From Allium sativum (lineage: Eukaryota > Streptophyta > Magnoliopsida > Asparagales > Amaryllidaceae): a stretch of 64,000 nucleotides of DNA. The stretch covers positions 150,530,197-150,594,196 of the forward strand of contig CM060924.1 of assembly GCA_030737875.1 (NCBI GenBank). The letters are read 5' to 3'. Positions 36,401 through 48,270 of the stretch are shown piece by piece (the first letter of the stretch is position 1; every line of letters begins with the position of its first letter). The translations under genes and the position numbers were made by a program. The notes beneath the pieces are model-generated. The model saw only the letters and a program-made list of their open reading frames with translations, did not search any database and was not told the DNA's origin.

Positions 36401-36695
36401 CCAGGTCGACAGCCCAGTCGACCTGGGTGGCCCAGGCGGCGCTTTTCTGGCCCAATGGGCCCCACTTCGGAATATTTAATTATTTAATTCTGTTTGAGTT
36501 TTAAATTTAATTCAAATCTTCCGAAGGCCATATCTTCTTCATACGGACTCCGTTTTTCGAAAACTCGGACTCTATTTCGTGTATTTTTCCGAGACGAACG
36601 CAATGGCGTATCCCGTTTCCCTTAGTTCTCTGATTTTAATTTGATTATACTTTAATTTATGAATTTCACAGTTATCGAATTTTCGGGGTGTTACA
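33464..36695 (-). repeat. 5' LTR of the nested chromovirus
   Basis: Nearly identical to 25095-28330. The TATA box on the minus strand is at 36176-36183. GTCGAC starts at 36362, 36374, 36386, 36405 and 36417, with the 32-bp perfect palindrome at 36361-36392. The plus-strand G-run near 33848-33857 is shorter than in the partner LTR. Confidence 0.93.
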
Positions 36696-36700
36696 TCGCG

Positions 36701-38758
36701 TCTCAGCCAACCTTTATCATCGATGGAGTATCTATTGAGGTGACTAGAAGTCTCACCCCTAATTCGCTTATCAAGCACTTTAACTAGCTGAGGGTCTTCA
36801 CGTTGTGTAGTCCCTATTGTATCCAAAAGAGTGGGGCACACTTCAAGAGATGCTAACAAACCCGGTACAAAATCAGAGGAGGGCCTAAAGTTAAAACTGG
36901 CCATATACTCTAGGCTTTGCCTTTCTAAAAAGAGTGGACTTAGGGTCAGCTTCTTTCTACTCAAGGCGTTTGCCACTACATTGCCCTTGCCCGGAGTATA
37001 GGAAATCTCAAAGTCATATGAGGCAAGAAACTCCATCCATCTTTGTTGGCTCAAGTTAAGATCTTTCTGCGAGAAAAGATATTTCAATGATTTGTGGTCA
37101 ATGTAAAGTTCGAACTTCTCACCTAGGAGATAATGGCGCCAAGACTTAAGTGCAAAGACGATGGCGGCTAACTCAAGATCGTGGGTTGGGTAGTTCTTTT
37201 CATGAACTTTCAATTGCCTTCCTCCATAAGCTACTACCCTCCCTTCTTGCATCAAAACAACGCCTAGCCTTGTCCCACATGCATCCGTGTAAACTGTGAA
37301 CATCTTGCTTCCATCGGGCAGAGTCAGAACTGGGGCTGTTGTAAGAGCCCTTTTCAAGCGTTGGAAAGCCAACTCGCAATCCAAGTCCCAAGTGAACGCT
37401 AGATTCTTCCTTGTTAGCCTTGTGAGTGGAGCTGAGATTTTCGCAAAATCCCTAATGAACTTACGGTGGAAACATGCTAGCCCTAGAAAACTTCGGACTT
37501 CAGTTGCGTTTCTTGGTGCCTTCCAGTCTTGCACCGCAACTACTTTCGCGGGGTCCACGGCCAAACCTTCTTTGGACACTACATGCCCAAGAAACCTTAC
37601 TTCTTCTCTCCAAAAGTGGCACTTGGAGAACTTGGCTTTTAGCTGATGTGCTCAAAGAGTATCCATGATTTCTTTCAGATGTTGAGCATGCTCTTCCTCA
37701 TTCTTTGAAAAGATCAAGATATCGTCTACGAAGACAACCACGAATTTGTTAAGGAATTCTCTGAACACTCTGCTCATGAGGTCTACGAAATAAGCGGGTG
37801 CGTTTGTCAAGCCGAAAGGCATGAGAAGCCACTCGAAGAAACCGTCTGGGGTTCTGAACGTCGTTTTATCAATGCTATCCTCAGCTACTCTTAGCCGATG
37901 GAACCCAGTTGCCAGATCAAGTTGGGAGAAAACCGACGCACCTACAAGCTGATCAAACAAAACATCAATTCGGGGAAGAGGATGCCTATTTTTCTTGGTT
38001 AATTTGTTTAACTCCCTATAGTCAACGCAGAGGCGAAGCGAACCGTCTGCTTTGGTTGCGAACACTACTGGAGCACCCCATTCCGAAATGCTCCGTCTAA
38101 TGAACCCCTTTTCGAGAAGTTCTTTAACCTGCTTACTGAGCTCCTTCCTCTCCTTCGGAGTCATATGTCTGACAGGTAAAGCTACGGGCTTTGCATTATC
38201 CACAAGATAGATGCGGAAGTCTATTTCCTGCCTCGGAGGTAAGCCTTTCACCTCCTCAAAGACATCCGGATATTCCCGGACTACTCTAACCAATTGTAAA
38301 TTCTCAACAGAAGCATCAAGCGACACTAGATAACTAAGCATAACAACATTCAAAGGATTACAGGAAATTTCTAGAGTGTTACCAAGCTGAGTCAAGAGTC
38401 TAACTACTCTTTTCTCACAATCAAGAATGGCACCGTTACTGGATAACCAGTCCATGCCTAAGATCAAACCATATCCCGAGAAGCCCAAAACAAAGGCATT
38501 ACAACTAAACTCAACGCTGAGAATAGAGATTTTCAAACCCAAACAAACCATTTACAAGTAAGAGGAGCCCCCAATTGGATTTAAAACAACTAAGGGATCC
38601 TCTACCATACTAGTGTCTAGATGCAGAGATTCTACTAAAGTAGATGAAATAAAGGAGTGTGATGCCCCAGAATCAAAAAGTGTGCGAACTGGATGCTCAT
38701 AAAGATAGACTACACTTTCTACAGAAATATTACTACCTCGTTCCTGTGGAGGTGCCAC
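36701..38758 (-). pseudogene. Protease, RT and RNase H of the outer chromovirus
   Basis: From 38758 the protease segment has [11 protein letters not shown] and ends at TAA 38552-38554. The frame continues in phase through RT ([20 protein letters not shown]) to TGA 37652-37654. That stop matches CGA (Arg) in the third chromovirus, so one C-to-T change accounts for it. Past it the same frame runs through RNase H ([29 protein letters not shown]) to the nested insertion. Two RNase H positions look damaged: the TDH motif reads IDH and ADALS reads ANALS. The matching integrase continues on the other side at 25089. Confidence 0.9.
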
Positions 38759-38769
38759 TAGTGCATGAA

Positions 38770-39706
38770 CCTGACCCCCTGAAGTAGATCCAACTTTCTA
38801 TCCCTACCCTCTCTTCTTTGGGCAGTCCTTAGCTTGATGCCCAGTCTCTCTGCAATGGAAGCAACCACCCATCTTTGCCTTCTTCTTCTGGTAGTCTTTC
38901 TCTATATATCCAACTATGCCACAGAAATTGCACTTTCTCCTCTCATGGGACTTTTTGTTCTTCCCTCCTTTCTTGAAGTCTGTTTTCTTAGGCTGTAAAC
39001 CTCTTTCTTTTCTTCCACCTTAGTCTCCTTCTTGCCGTGGTCTTCCTCGTGTAGCAACGCCATGTCCACCAAGCTTTCATAAGTCGCTCCCGTGGATACA
39101 TGGGTCATGGCAAGACTGTGCAGAGGCTCATTTAGACCTTTGACGAAGCGAAGCGCCTTCTTGTGCTGGGTTTTACTAAGTCCAGCCCAAATCTGGCCAA
39201 CTGATTAAACTGATTGACGTACTCCCTGATTGTCATGCTTCCCTGTTTAAGAGTTAGGAACTTCTCCACTTGCAGTGTACTTTCAGCTTGGGAGAGGAAC
39301 TTCAACTGAAACCTTGTCCTGAAATCTTCCCAAGTTTCTACTGCCCTATAAGCGTTAGTGATCTCCCACCAATAGGAAGCTTCATCTTTGAGTAACCATA
39401 CTGCTAGCTGTATCTTTTGCCTGTCATCAACTCCGAAGATGTCAAACAGATCCTCAGTCTCCTTTAGCCAGTTTCTTGCTCTACAAAGGATTCTGTTCCA
39501 TGAAAGTCTTTTCCACCCACAGACTTGAAGTCTCTACATGTTTTGGCAAAAGCATTTCCAAGAGGAGGAGTAGGAGGAGGAGGAGGAACCACTGCCACTG
39601 GAGGAGGAATGTTTGCTGGGCCCGCGTCATTGGCCCTTGCTTCTAAGTACCTCCTAAACCAGCCGGGTATCGTTACTCCTTCAGGAAGGTTAAGGTCTCC
39701 AGACAT
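38770..39706 (-). pseudogene. Gag of the outer chromovirus
   Basis: Start ATG at 39706 (MSGDLNLPEGVTIPGWFRR). A frameshift occurs near 39480 in the region matching FVAARNWLKE of the nested copy, and further indels fall near 39165 and 39010. The zinc-knuckle region is present but altered around 38840-38935. Compared with the nested copy, the Pro-rich segment is shorter. The gene is not functional. Confidence 0.85.
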
Positions 39707-39872
39707 GTTGAAACAGAAAGGAAAGATTCAAAACGAAGGATAGAGAGAGATAGTGTACATGGCTTCGGGGGATTATGCCTTTTAAAATATAACACTTTTT
39801 CTTGAAGAATGCTTCTTTAAACTTTCTTTTGAAAACAATCTCAAAAACTTTTATCTTATCTGGTAAACCTAT

Positions 39873-39884
39873 GCTCTGATACCA
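39873..39884 (-). other. Primer binding site of the outer chromovirus
   Basis: Minus-strand TGGTATCAGAGC, two bases inside the 5' LTR at 39887. It has been kept intact despite heavy damage to the coding region. Confidence 0.9.
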
Positions 39885-39886
39885 AG

Positions 39887-42800
39887 TGAAACACCCCACC
39901 TCCGTTAGGGTCACTCACAAAGGGAATGCCCTAATTTTGGTGGAGGTTTCTAAGTATAAGTCACAGATAAACACAAGACAGATATAAACACATATATTTT
40001 AAACAGCGGAAAACAACAGACTTTTATTTCATAGATACGTGTTCATACAAAACATTTCCATAATTGTCTCATAATACTTCCAAGAAAAAGAAACATTACA
40101 TCCTCAATACTGTCTTGATAATTAATGAAGCATAAAACATAAATATAGTAGCAAAAATCCCCATAGTGATATCCAAAGCCATGATCCTAGCAAAAGAGAT
40201 CCAAACCATACATCTGCTGTCTTGAAACTTGCAAAGAGTTTGACTAAGCTGGGTTGTTTCCTCCCTGTGGACCTGGAGGGGGGGGAACGAAAGAAAAGAA
40301 GACGAAAAGAAAAATAGAGTCAGACATAAAGTCTGAGTAAATCTAGTGACTTTTTAGTATGTGAATAAGAAAAAGGGCATGATAGATATACACTGAAAAC
40401 CGGAAAGTATCATAAGCTAAGGGAGTGTAGTCTAGAGTCGAATATACTATCGCACCCACACTATATCTCTGCACCTACTAGAATTTATTCTAACTGGCAC
40501 CCCATGCTAAGGGTGAAGTGATCCTTTTTGTTTTTCTAAAGATCGGCTCCTACTCGTACATATGTCTTATGGCTCCCCCAAGAAGTGTAGATACCTATGC
40601 TGGTCCCACCATGGGGTGTATCAAGACCCATGGTGGCGGCCCCGACACAATTTCAAGAAGACATAGGTTATACCACGGGTGCCCCCAGTGCCCTGTTTGT
40701 CTGCTCCGGAGTGTGTGCACGCCTGCACCCTGTTAGAACCCATACTGTGCACCTAACAATGCAGTTATTTGACCGCTTACAATCAGCCCAGTAATCTTGC
40801 CCCACCCTGCCTAGTTTCAAGGTACCATGATACCTAAATTTGGGTTACTGCTGAAACGGGTCCCTCGTTACTAGGGTTTTCTAGTCCAACATGTTAAGTG
40901 GTTTTGTGTCTGTATTTACCTAACCTCACCCATCAATTCTTGTTAACATATTGAATTTGGTTAAGTGTTTTCAGTTGACTTAACTCTACCATCTGTCCAT
41001 AGCCTCTTAAAGCACCGACCACTCACATTAGATAGATATCGCTACGGTTACTGGATGTGCCAGTTGGTTCCGAGCAGGTTTACACCGTAACTCAGTCTAA
41101 CCTCGGGTCCTTATTGGGCTAAATGCTTAACCACCCACATTGGATAGGTTTTGTTGTGACTACTGGACAGCCGGGCGGGTCCGGGTAGGTTTATGTCACA
41201 ACTCAATCCAACCTCGGATTAAGCACATCTTATTTTCTAGATTTACATATGTGTCTCTTTTTATTTTTATATGTAAATATCATGTCCTTTATTTTTGGGT
41301 ATAATAATTCATGCCGCTTAAATGTCACAGTCGTTGGCATGTGCTAAACATGCCAACACTCATATTTTTATCATGTTTTACACCCAACGCTGTTACCCCT
41401 GTTTGTACGTTCGCAATGTTATAACTGATATTGGGCTTAACACAATTCAACCCAAATTTTATAAACGTGAGAAAAGGGGAAATCAAGAGCATGTAATATT
41501 TTACAATACATAAAGGTGTGTAGCACATGAACTTGCAAATTAGCGATTCAACTAACATAAACACTGGGTCATGTGAACTTGCATTCAAATAGGCATATAA
41601 CTAAATATGTGTCACATGAAATGGCATAACTTTTGACTTGGCTAGAAGTGAGTTTAAACATATATAACTAGGCATAATGTCAAACACCAAACTGGCGTTA
41701 ATGTTCATAAAATGTCCACTTTTTGACATAACACAAAGGTGTAAACTATCTTCAATTTAAGAAGTCTATTTTAACATGAAACTTGCATAGTTTATGTAAC
41801 CCAAACGATGCTTAACATAGACCCAATTTTACTTGCAATGAACATGAGATGTATAAATAGGTTTACATAAGTCTTAATTCAGACTTAAAGGATGTACATA
41901 GTTCATACTATCACATAAACATAAAGGGATCAAATCCTAGTTTTTGCCACAAACTTGCAAGTACTATCATTTTCATGTACAACTGTCCAATAAACTTGCA
42001 TCGATCAATTTATGCCACAATTTTCAATACACAAATCATGACAGATCATTACAATATACAGAATTCACATCATTATACAATAACACAATTCTATTTCCAA
42101 TTACATCGAATCACATCACAGTTTTTATTCATATTCTGAAAGATCACTATACTTACAACATGTGATGAAATCTTGTTTTCTGATTTCTGTATTCTGATTT
42201 GGAGATGCTCTCCTTTGGGTAGCATCGTTCCGTTGATTAATTTGATTAAGCTTTAATTTGCTTCTTAGTTTGATTCATCTCTCTTGACGACTACGCTCAA
42301 TTCCTTCCCGGCAGCATGACGACTCCAATCTTATTTTTTTATGTGAATTTTAGTTGAGACATAGGGTGTATATATAGAGTTTTAAAATTGTTTTGAGTCG
42401 TCGGATGAAGACAGGAGGAATCTAGACCATACAAAGTCCAACAGAGCCAATCAAGAGATGACACATCAGCTAAATGACACAGCGAGCCACAGAAATTCGA
42501 GCCAGGGGCAAACCAAGCCAACCAGGCCGACCAGGCAGGTCGACCTGCAGGTCGACACCTAGGTCGACTCTATGGTCGACCTAGGGTGACCAGGTCGACT
42601 GCCCAGTCGACTCTGCGGTCGACCTGGTCACTAGGCGGGAATTTTCCCTCCCAGTTTGAGTTTAAATTTCGAATTTTTGAATCCAAAACCGAGCTGTTTG
42701 AATTTTGAATTTAATTCTGAAACTTCCGAAGGTCATAACTCCTTCATACGGAGTCCGATTCACGCAAACTCGGACTCTATCTCAAGCAGAATTCCGAGAC

Positions 42801-42900
42801 GAGCGCAATGGCTTAAGCTATTTCCCTTATTTCTTCCATTTAGAATTAATTATTCTTTAATTTATGTATTTTAATGTTATAAAATATACGGGGTGTTACA
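39887..42900 (-). repeat. 5' LTR of the outer chromovirus
   Basis: Partner of 20176-23193. The TATA tract on the minus strand is at 42369-42376. Seven GTCGAC copies start at 42539, 42551, 42563, 42575, 42594, 42606 and 42618, the same 12/19 spacing as the partner LTR. It ends at the AAACC duplication, where viral ORF1 resumes. Confidence 0.92.
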
Positions 42901-42905
42901 AAACC

Positions 42906-43227
42906 TAAGTACAAAATTACTCGAACGAAATGGAAACCCGAATATAAGAAAAAAATTCATAGAAACAATAAATTTTCAAAGAAAAAATTTATTAAAAAGA
43001 AAAACTTTAAAAAGGGTTGCAAATGTTTTAAATGCAATCAAGAAGGACATTATGCTAATGAATGCCCTGCAAATGTTAAAAATATTATAATATCAAATAT
43101 TGAAGAATATGATATTCATGTTGGCACTATTGAGGATATATCAAGTGATGCTAATTCTTCTATATATGAAATTGAATCAATTTATTCAGATATTACTGAA
43201 GAAATTGATGACGTCATTGATGATTTT
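42906..43227 (+). pseudogene. Viral ORF1, piece 4: coat-protein zinc knuckle and acidic tail
   Basis: The frame that entered the chromovirus at 20175 leaves it in phase and is open to 43227. A lysine-rich tract leads into CKCFKCNQEGHYANEC at about 43018-43065, the C-x-C-x2-C-x4-H-x4-C knuckle that is diagnostic of caulimovirid coat proteins and binds the pregenomic RNA. An acidic tail rich in Asp, Glu, Ile and Ser follows. The frame runs without a stop into the next viral piece at 54262, so the coat protein is fused to what follows. Target duplication ATTTT lies at 43223-43227 and 54257-54261. Confidence 0.88.
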
Positions 43228-46166
43228 TATAACACCCCACGTCCATTAATGTCACTCACAAAGGGAATGCATTAACTTCCATGGAGGTTAATAGTGAATA
43301 TAGAACAGAAAAATTTCAACAAGACAGATAATAAGTAGTACTTGGAAATCTAAAACTTCATTTTATTGCAGCGGAAATTAAACATGTTTATTACATCATA
43401 AAACCATAAATCAGGGTCAAGTACAATATCCATCTTCATAAAAACAAAATACGTAATCCCATTACACAAATAGCCATTAAAGAGGATAACAAGCTGGACT
43501 TTTTCAACGATCCAAGCTTTCCAAAGAGAGATGAGAAATCCAATCAAACTCCACTAGAACTGGGCCCAACCTGAGGACCTGGAGGGGGAAAAAGGATAGA
43601 AATGGAGGGGGTCAGACATAAAGTCTGGCGAGTATGACAATTCTAACAACACTATTATTAAAATAACTAGACTAAGGCATATGATGGAAGACAAGTAAAT
43701 GTCTATGAACTGTTAGGTATGGAATGAGCAGCTAAAGATAACGTAAAGATAACGCTAAAGATAACGCTAAAGGCATACCTAATTACTAACGAATAATTAC
43801 TACACTTCACCGCACATTACTACACTGCACCGCACCAGTCACCCTAAAGGTTGATCCCACTTGCTTCACACAGAAACTATATAAATAGCCTTGCGTACCC
43901 CTAGCTGACTACATAGGTGCCGTCTGCCCCTATCTCCACTAGGTGTACCCCACTACCCACTTTCGATCGGCTCCCTACTCGTAGATACCCGTGCTGGCCC
44001 CACAGTGGGGTGTATCACTCCCCTAAAGGGGCAACCCGATACAACCGAGAATGCATGGCTTATACCTACATGATGCAACAACGTCTTACCTACCAGCTCG
44101 GGTCCACACACGCATATGAAACCCGTTGGACTTGCGTTGCCACCGCTCCCCGTTTTGGCCTCTTATAGTCAAGCCCAGTATGCTGTCCCGTCCTCGACTT
44201 GGGTCAAGCCCACAAAGATACGTTTGGGATACTGGTTGAAATGGGCCCCAACAAGCTACCCACCTAAGCTTGTCAACAATAGTATATCCCACTTAACCCT
44301 CTTAGTCATGTTCATTTACATGTGTGTTTGGTTAAGTCTTACTAATCGTATTTCACATGCCACTAAGGGCACCTACTAGACTCCTCATGCCACCCAAGGC
44401 ACCTACTTAACCCCCATGTCCCACTTTACAAGTTTGTCTGGTTAAGTATTTCTTAATTCATTTAGGCCATAACCTCATAAAGACCTCTCACATTAGACTG
44501 GCATTTATGGCAGCTGGATTTGCCAGGCGGGTCCGGGCAGTCTTACACCATAAAAGAGTCTAACCTCTTGTCTTTACAACTGTTATGCTTTAGTTTAGGC
44601 CTAGGACCTCTCACATTGGGCTGACATTTGTGACCACTGGATTTGCCGGGCGGTTCCGGGCAGGTTTACGTCACAAACGAGTCCAACCTCGTGTCCTAAG
44701 CATTGATTGATACTTTCAATCTTTTACCCCAGTTTTAATAATTCCCTATCCCAATTATTATTAAGTCCACTTTTATTGATGTCCATAATTGACTCAATTA
44801 TGGTCATCCACTCATGGAATGCAAAACCATATCAATTGCACCCCAACATCTTATTATTAAATCCTTAATATTACCCCTACCCCACGTTTATACGTTCGCT
44901 TATTCAACGCATAACATACGTTAAATAACATATAGGCAAATAAAGTAAATCTAATCATAATAGGGGTGAAACTTGCATAAGTTACACATGTTAAGGATCT
45001 AAAGATGTCAACTTGTTAAATGTCACAATTTACATTATATGATCATAACCCAAATTTTGTGTATATACTTGCATATGGGGTTTTAGACATCAAAATGATG
45101 GTGTGAACTAGCATAGAATTTCACATATGTCATAGCATGATTCTAGATGACATAATAGATGTCATGGCATATGTTCATAACTTTTCACTAATCAACTTAA
45201 ACTTCCGTACATGGTTTGTCACATAGTTCAACATAACCCAAACATGATGATTTAATTAACATGAACTAACTAGCATAGATAACAACATGTATGATTCATC
45301 ACAATTTATCATAGAAAACTACAACTTATACAATATCATCATAGCATGAACATATAGGATATCATCATCACATAGCATAGGATTTATGACATACATGATA
45401 GTATAAGGTTTACAACAACATAGGTGATAATCCACATCATCTACTTATAATCCATTCATGACTTAATCGAATCAGTTTAACAATAATCTTGTTAAGACTA
45501 TCATACTCACAATTAGAGAAGAAAAGAGAGTCTTGATTTGCTTTAGAATTGAGTAGAGTTAGGATTTGATTAAGCTTTTCTTCCTTCTTAGTTGGCGGCG
45601 GCTAGACTGAGTTCCATGGCGGCAGGATGATGGCAACTATTCTATTTTTCTTATGAATTAGGGTGAGAGACTACCTAGGTATTTATAAAGTTTAGGGTTT
45701 ATTTAGACCGTCAGATCAACTCAGAACTAAACTGAACCGTTAAATTTGCCAACACAGCCCTAAAGACACATCAGCAGCTTAGGATTGGGCTTTGCCCAAA
45801 CCCTAGCCGCCAGACCCAGGTCGACACCCAGATCGGCACCATAGTCGACCTGGGGGGGGGGGGGCAGGTTGACACTAGTGTCGACCCCCCAGTCGACCTG
45901 CCTGGGCGGGAATTTTCCCGCCCAGCCCGCTTCTGCACTTTCTGTTTGAATTTTAAATTTTCTGCGAGCTGTTTTGAATTTTCTGAAACTTCCGATGACC
46001 ATAACTTCTTCATACGAAGTCCAATTCACGCAAATTCGGACTCTATTTCAACCAGAATTACGAGACGAACACAATGGTGCAACCCGTTTCCCACAATTCT
46101 CACGTCTGAGATGAGTTATTCTTTAATTTGTGAATATTAATATTAACAGAATTACGAGGTGTTACA
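43228..46166 (-). repeat. 3' LTR of the third chromovirus
   Basis: The TATA box on the minus strand (TATAAAT) is at 45681-45687. GTCGAC starts at 45820, 45844, 45880 and 45892, with one-to-two-base variants at 45832 and 45868, so the 12-base grid is kept. A short AAAGATAACG(C)T tandem repeat lies at about 43734-43772. Two direct repeats with GCCGGGCGG-type blocks lie at about 44490-44700. Confidence 0.92.
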
Positions 46167-46178
46167 TTCTCCCCTCCT
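46167..46178 (-). other. Polypurine tract of the third chromovirus
   Basis: Minus-strand AAGGAGGGGAGAA-type tract next to the 3' LTR, preceded by CGGGGACGAAATCC. About 600 non-coding bases follow before the chromodomain remnant. Confidence 0.8.
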
Positions 46179-46779
46179 TAAAGGATTTCGTCCCCGAAAT
46201 CTTCAAGTTAAGAAGAATGTATATCCTAACATCCAAACAACCATCTACTCAACCATCAAACACAGGCATCCATTGTCCTTATAGACTTCTAATGCTTTCA
46301 TGTTTAAATGCACCGTGTGTGTATATGTCCATATCTAATGCAAAATCAGGCGGTCCAATGATTTAGTTGACCTCCTTTAATGCAAACCATGATAGTGCCA
46401 TGCGTCCATTATGTATGCAAAAGTTTCCTAATGCTACATATTATTTCTACAAGCGTGCACAACCATTCACCAAAATGCAGTATCCATATGTTAACACAAC
46501 CATTATACATCCATTTTACTAAATACAGCCATTTATATGCAATATGCAGTATGAAGTGACTGAGCCGATCTAGTGCCTAATAGTGTGTGTATATGCATCC
46601 ACGAGCAACCACTAATAAACACTTGCATCCACTTTGCATCCATCATACATAACATGTCTCAAACACATGTTTCAACCATAGGATGATCCTAACTAAAGGT
46701 CAAAGATACTAGCGAGAGGATATACTAAAGATAAGATAAGTACAAGCTAAGCGATAAAGGAGAAATTAAAAGACATACC

Positions 46780-48270
46780 CTCAAAAAGAAAAGGGTATTG
46801 TGAACGCATCTTCTCTTCTGTCTCCCAAGTAGCGTTGCTCTCATCATCTCCCCATTGCACTTTGACTAGTCTGACCTCTCGATTTCTCATCTTCTTAATC
46901 TCTGACCCAAGAATGCGCGTAGGAGCTCATCGAATCGTCGCATCACGCTCTATCTCCACCTCTCTAAGAAAGTTCGGCTCTACCACCTCCACGGTCTCGT
47001 GCAAGCACTTCCTCAAATGTGATATATGGAATACGTCGTGTACACCACTAAGTCTCTCTGGCAACTCCACTCTATATGCCATCTGTCCAATCTTCTCCTT
47101 AATAGGAAACGACCCTACAAACCTTGGTGCTAACTTCCTAACGGACCCAAAGCGAACTACGTTTCGTAATGGAGACACTTTGACAAAGACCATGTCCACA
47201 ACTTCAAACTCGAGATCTGTCCTCCTCTTATCCGCATAAGATTTCTGCCTATCTTGCGCAGCTTTCATCCTCCTTCGAATCAAGTCGATCTTCTCTGAAG
47301 TCTCTCTAATCATATCGGGCCCAAGTAAGATCTTGTCCGTAGATTCCCACCAACATGTAGGTGAACGACAAGGTCGTCCATAAAGAGCTTCGAAAGGTGC
47401 CATACCAATGGTAGATTGAAAGCTGTTATTATATGCAAACTCCACTAATGGAAGATGCTCTTCCCATGTACCCCCAAAGTCTGGGATACATAGCTTCAAA
47501 AGATCCTCTAGAATGGGATTCACCCTCTCGGTCTGGCCGTCCGTCTGAGGATGATATGCGGTGCTCAAACATAACAGAGTCCCTACCACCTCTTGTAAGC
47601 TTCTCCAAAATTCACTAGTGAAAATAGGATCGCGGTCGCTCACTATGCTAGAAGGAACACCGTGCAACCGAACTATTTCTTGGACATATACAGAAGCTAA
47701 CCATGGAGCAGTCCTCTTACTCTTCACGGGAATAAAATGGGCGCTCTTAGTAAGTCTATCTACTATAACCCAAATCCTCGTATTACCCTTCCTTGATCTT
47801 GGTAATCCATCCACAAAGTCCATCGAGACACTTTCCCATTTCCATAGTGGAACCTCCAATGTGTGAAGCAACCCACCGGGTTTCTTTTGCTCCACTTTTA
47901 CTTGTTGGCACACCAACCATCTAGCGACATACTCAGCCATGTCCCTCTTCATACCGGTCCAAAAGAAAACTCGCTTCATGTCTTTGTACATCTTGTCCCC
48001 GCCGGGATGAATGGTCATCTTCGAACGATGTGCTTCGTCAAGAATAGTCTTCCTTAGGTCATCGTCTTTTGGTACGCAAAGTCTACCGTCCCTACGTAAC
48101 CAACCCTTATCATCTAGGGTATACCTACGGAGATGGCTTGATGACTCCCCTCCTTTGAGCTTTTCTACTAACTCAACCAACTATGGGTCGTCTCGCTATG
48201 CCTCTCCAATCCGTCCCAAAAGCGTAGGTCTGACCTCCAAGGATGCTAGCAGACTGGGTACAAAGTCAAT
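46780..48270 (-). pseudogene. Integrase and chromodomain of the third chromovirus
   Basis: The long open part is 46927-48180, with [43 protein letters not shown] and [11 protein letters not shown]. In the zinc finger the first Cys of the CxxC pair is replaced (WLVCQQ). Two TAG codons at 48181-48183 and 48196-48198 lie where the nested copy has CAG (Gln). A TGA at 46927-46929 sits where Arg is expected. Past it the same frame continues through a chromodomain-like tail (VKVQWGDDESNATWE) to about 46780. A frameshift near 48265 separates it from the RNase H frame. Confidence 0.88.

Larger units (their letters stand above)
25095..36695 (-). mobile_element. Chromovirus-type Ty3/gypsy element (nested copy), minus strand, nearly intact
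   Basis: LTRs are 25095-28330 (3,236 bp) and 33464-36695 (3,232 bp), with TCGCG duplicated on both sides. The primer site is at 33450-33461 and the polypurine tract at 28331-28343. The interior of 5,133 bp encodes gag-protease-RT-RNase H-integrase-chromodomain in a single original frame, broken only by one TAG (32822-32824) and one single-base deletion near 30404. By eye the LTRs differ at about a dozen to fifteen positions plus a G-run length change, so this is the youngest chromovirus here. The chromodomain and 3.2-kb LTRs point to the Tekay/Del group; clade naming is inference. Confidence 0.95.
20176..42900 (-). mobile_element. Chromovirus-type Ty3/gypsy element (outer copy), minus strand, carrying a nested element
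   Basis: LTRs are 20176-23193 (3,018 bp) and 39887-42900 (3,014 bp). The target duplication AAACC at 20171-20175 and 42901-42905 is perfect. The primer site for initiator tRNA-Met is at 39873-39884 and the polypurine tract at 23194-23206. The interior is split by a second chromovirus at 25095-36695, inserted in the integrase zinc-finger region with TCGCG duplicated (25090-25094 and 36696-36700). Domains read gag, protease, RT, RNase H, integrase, chromodomain. Numerous frameshifts and stops make it non-functional. Its LTRs differ from each other clearly more than those of the nested copy, consistent with an older insertion. Confidence 0.93.

Noticed and set aside
42893..43090. Plus-strand 65-codon frame over the coat zinc knuckle
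   Set aside because: It is in the wrong phase. The frame starting at 42901 gives the zinc knuckle and is continuous with the neighbouring viral pieces.
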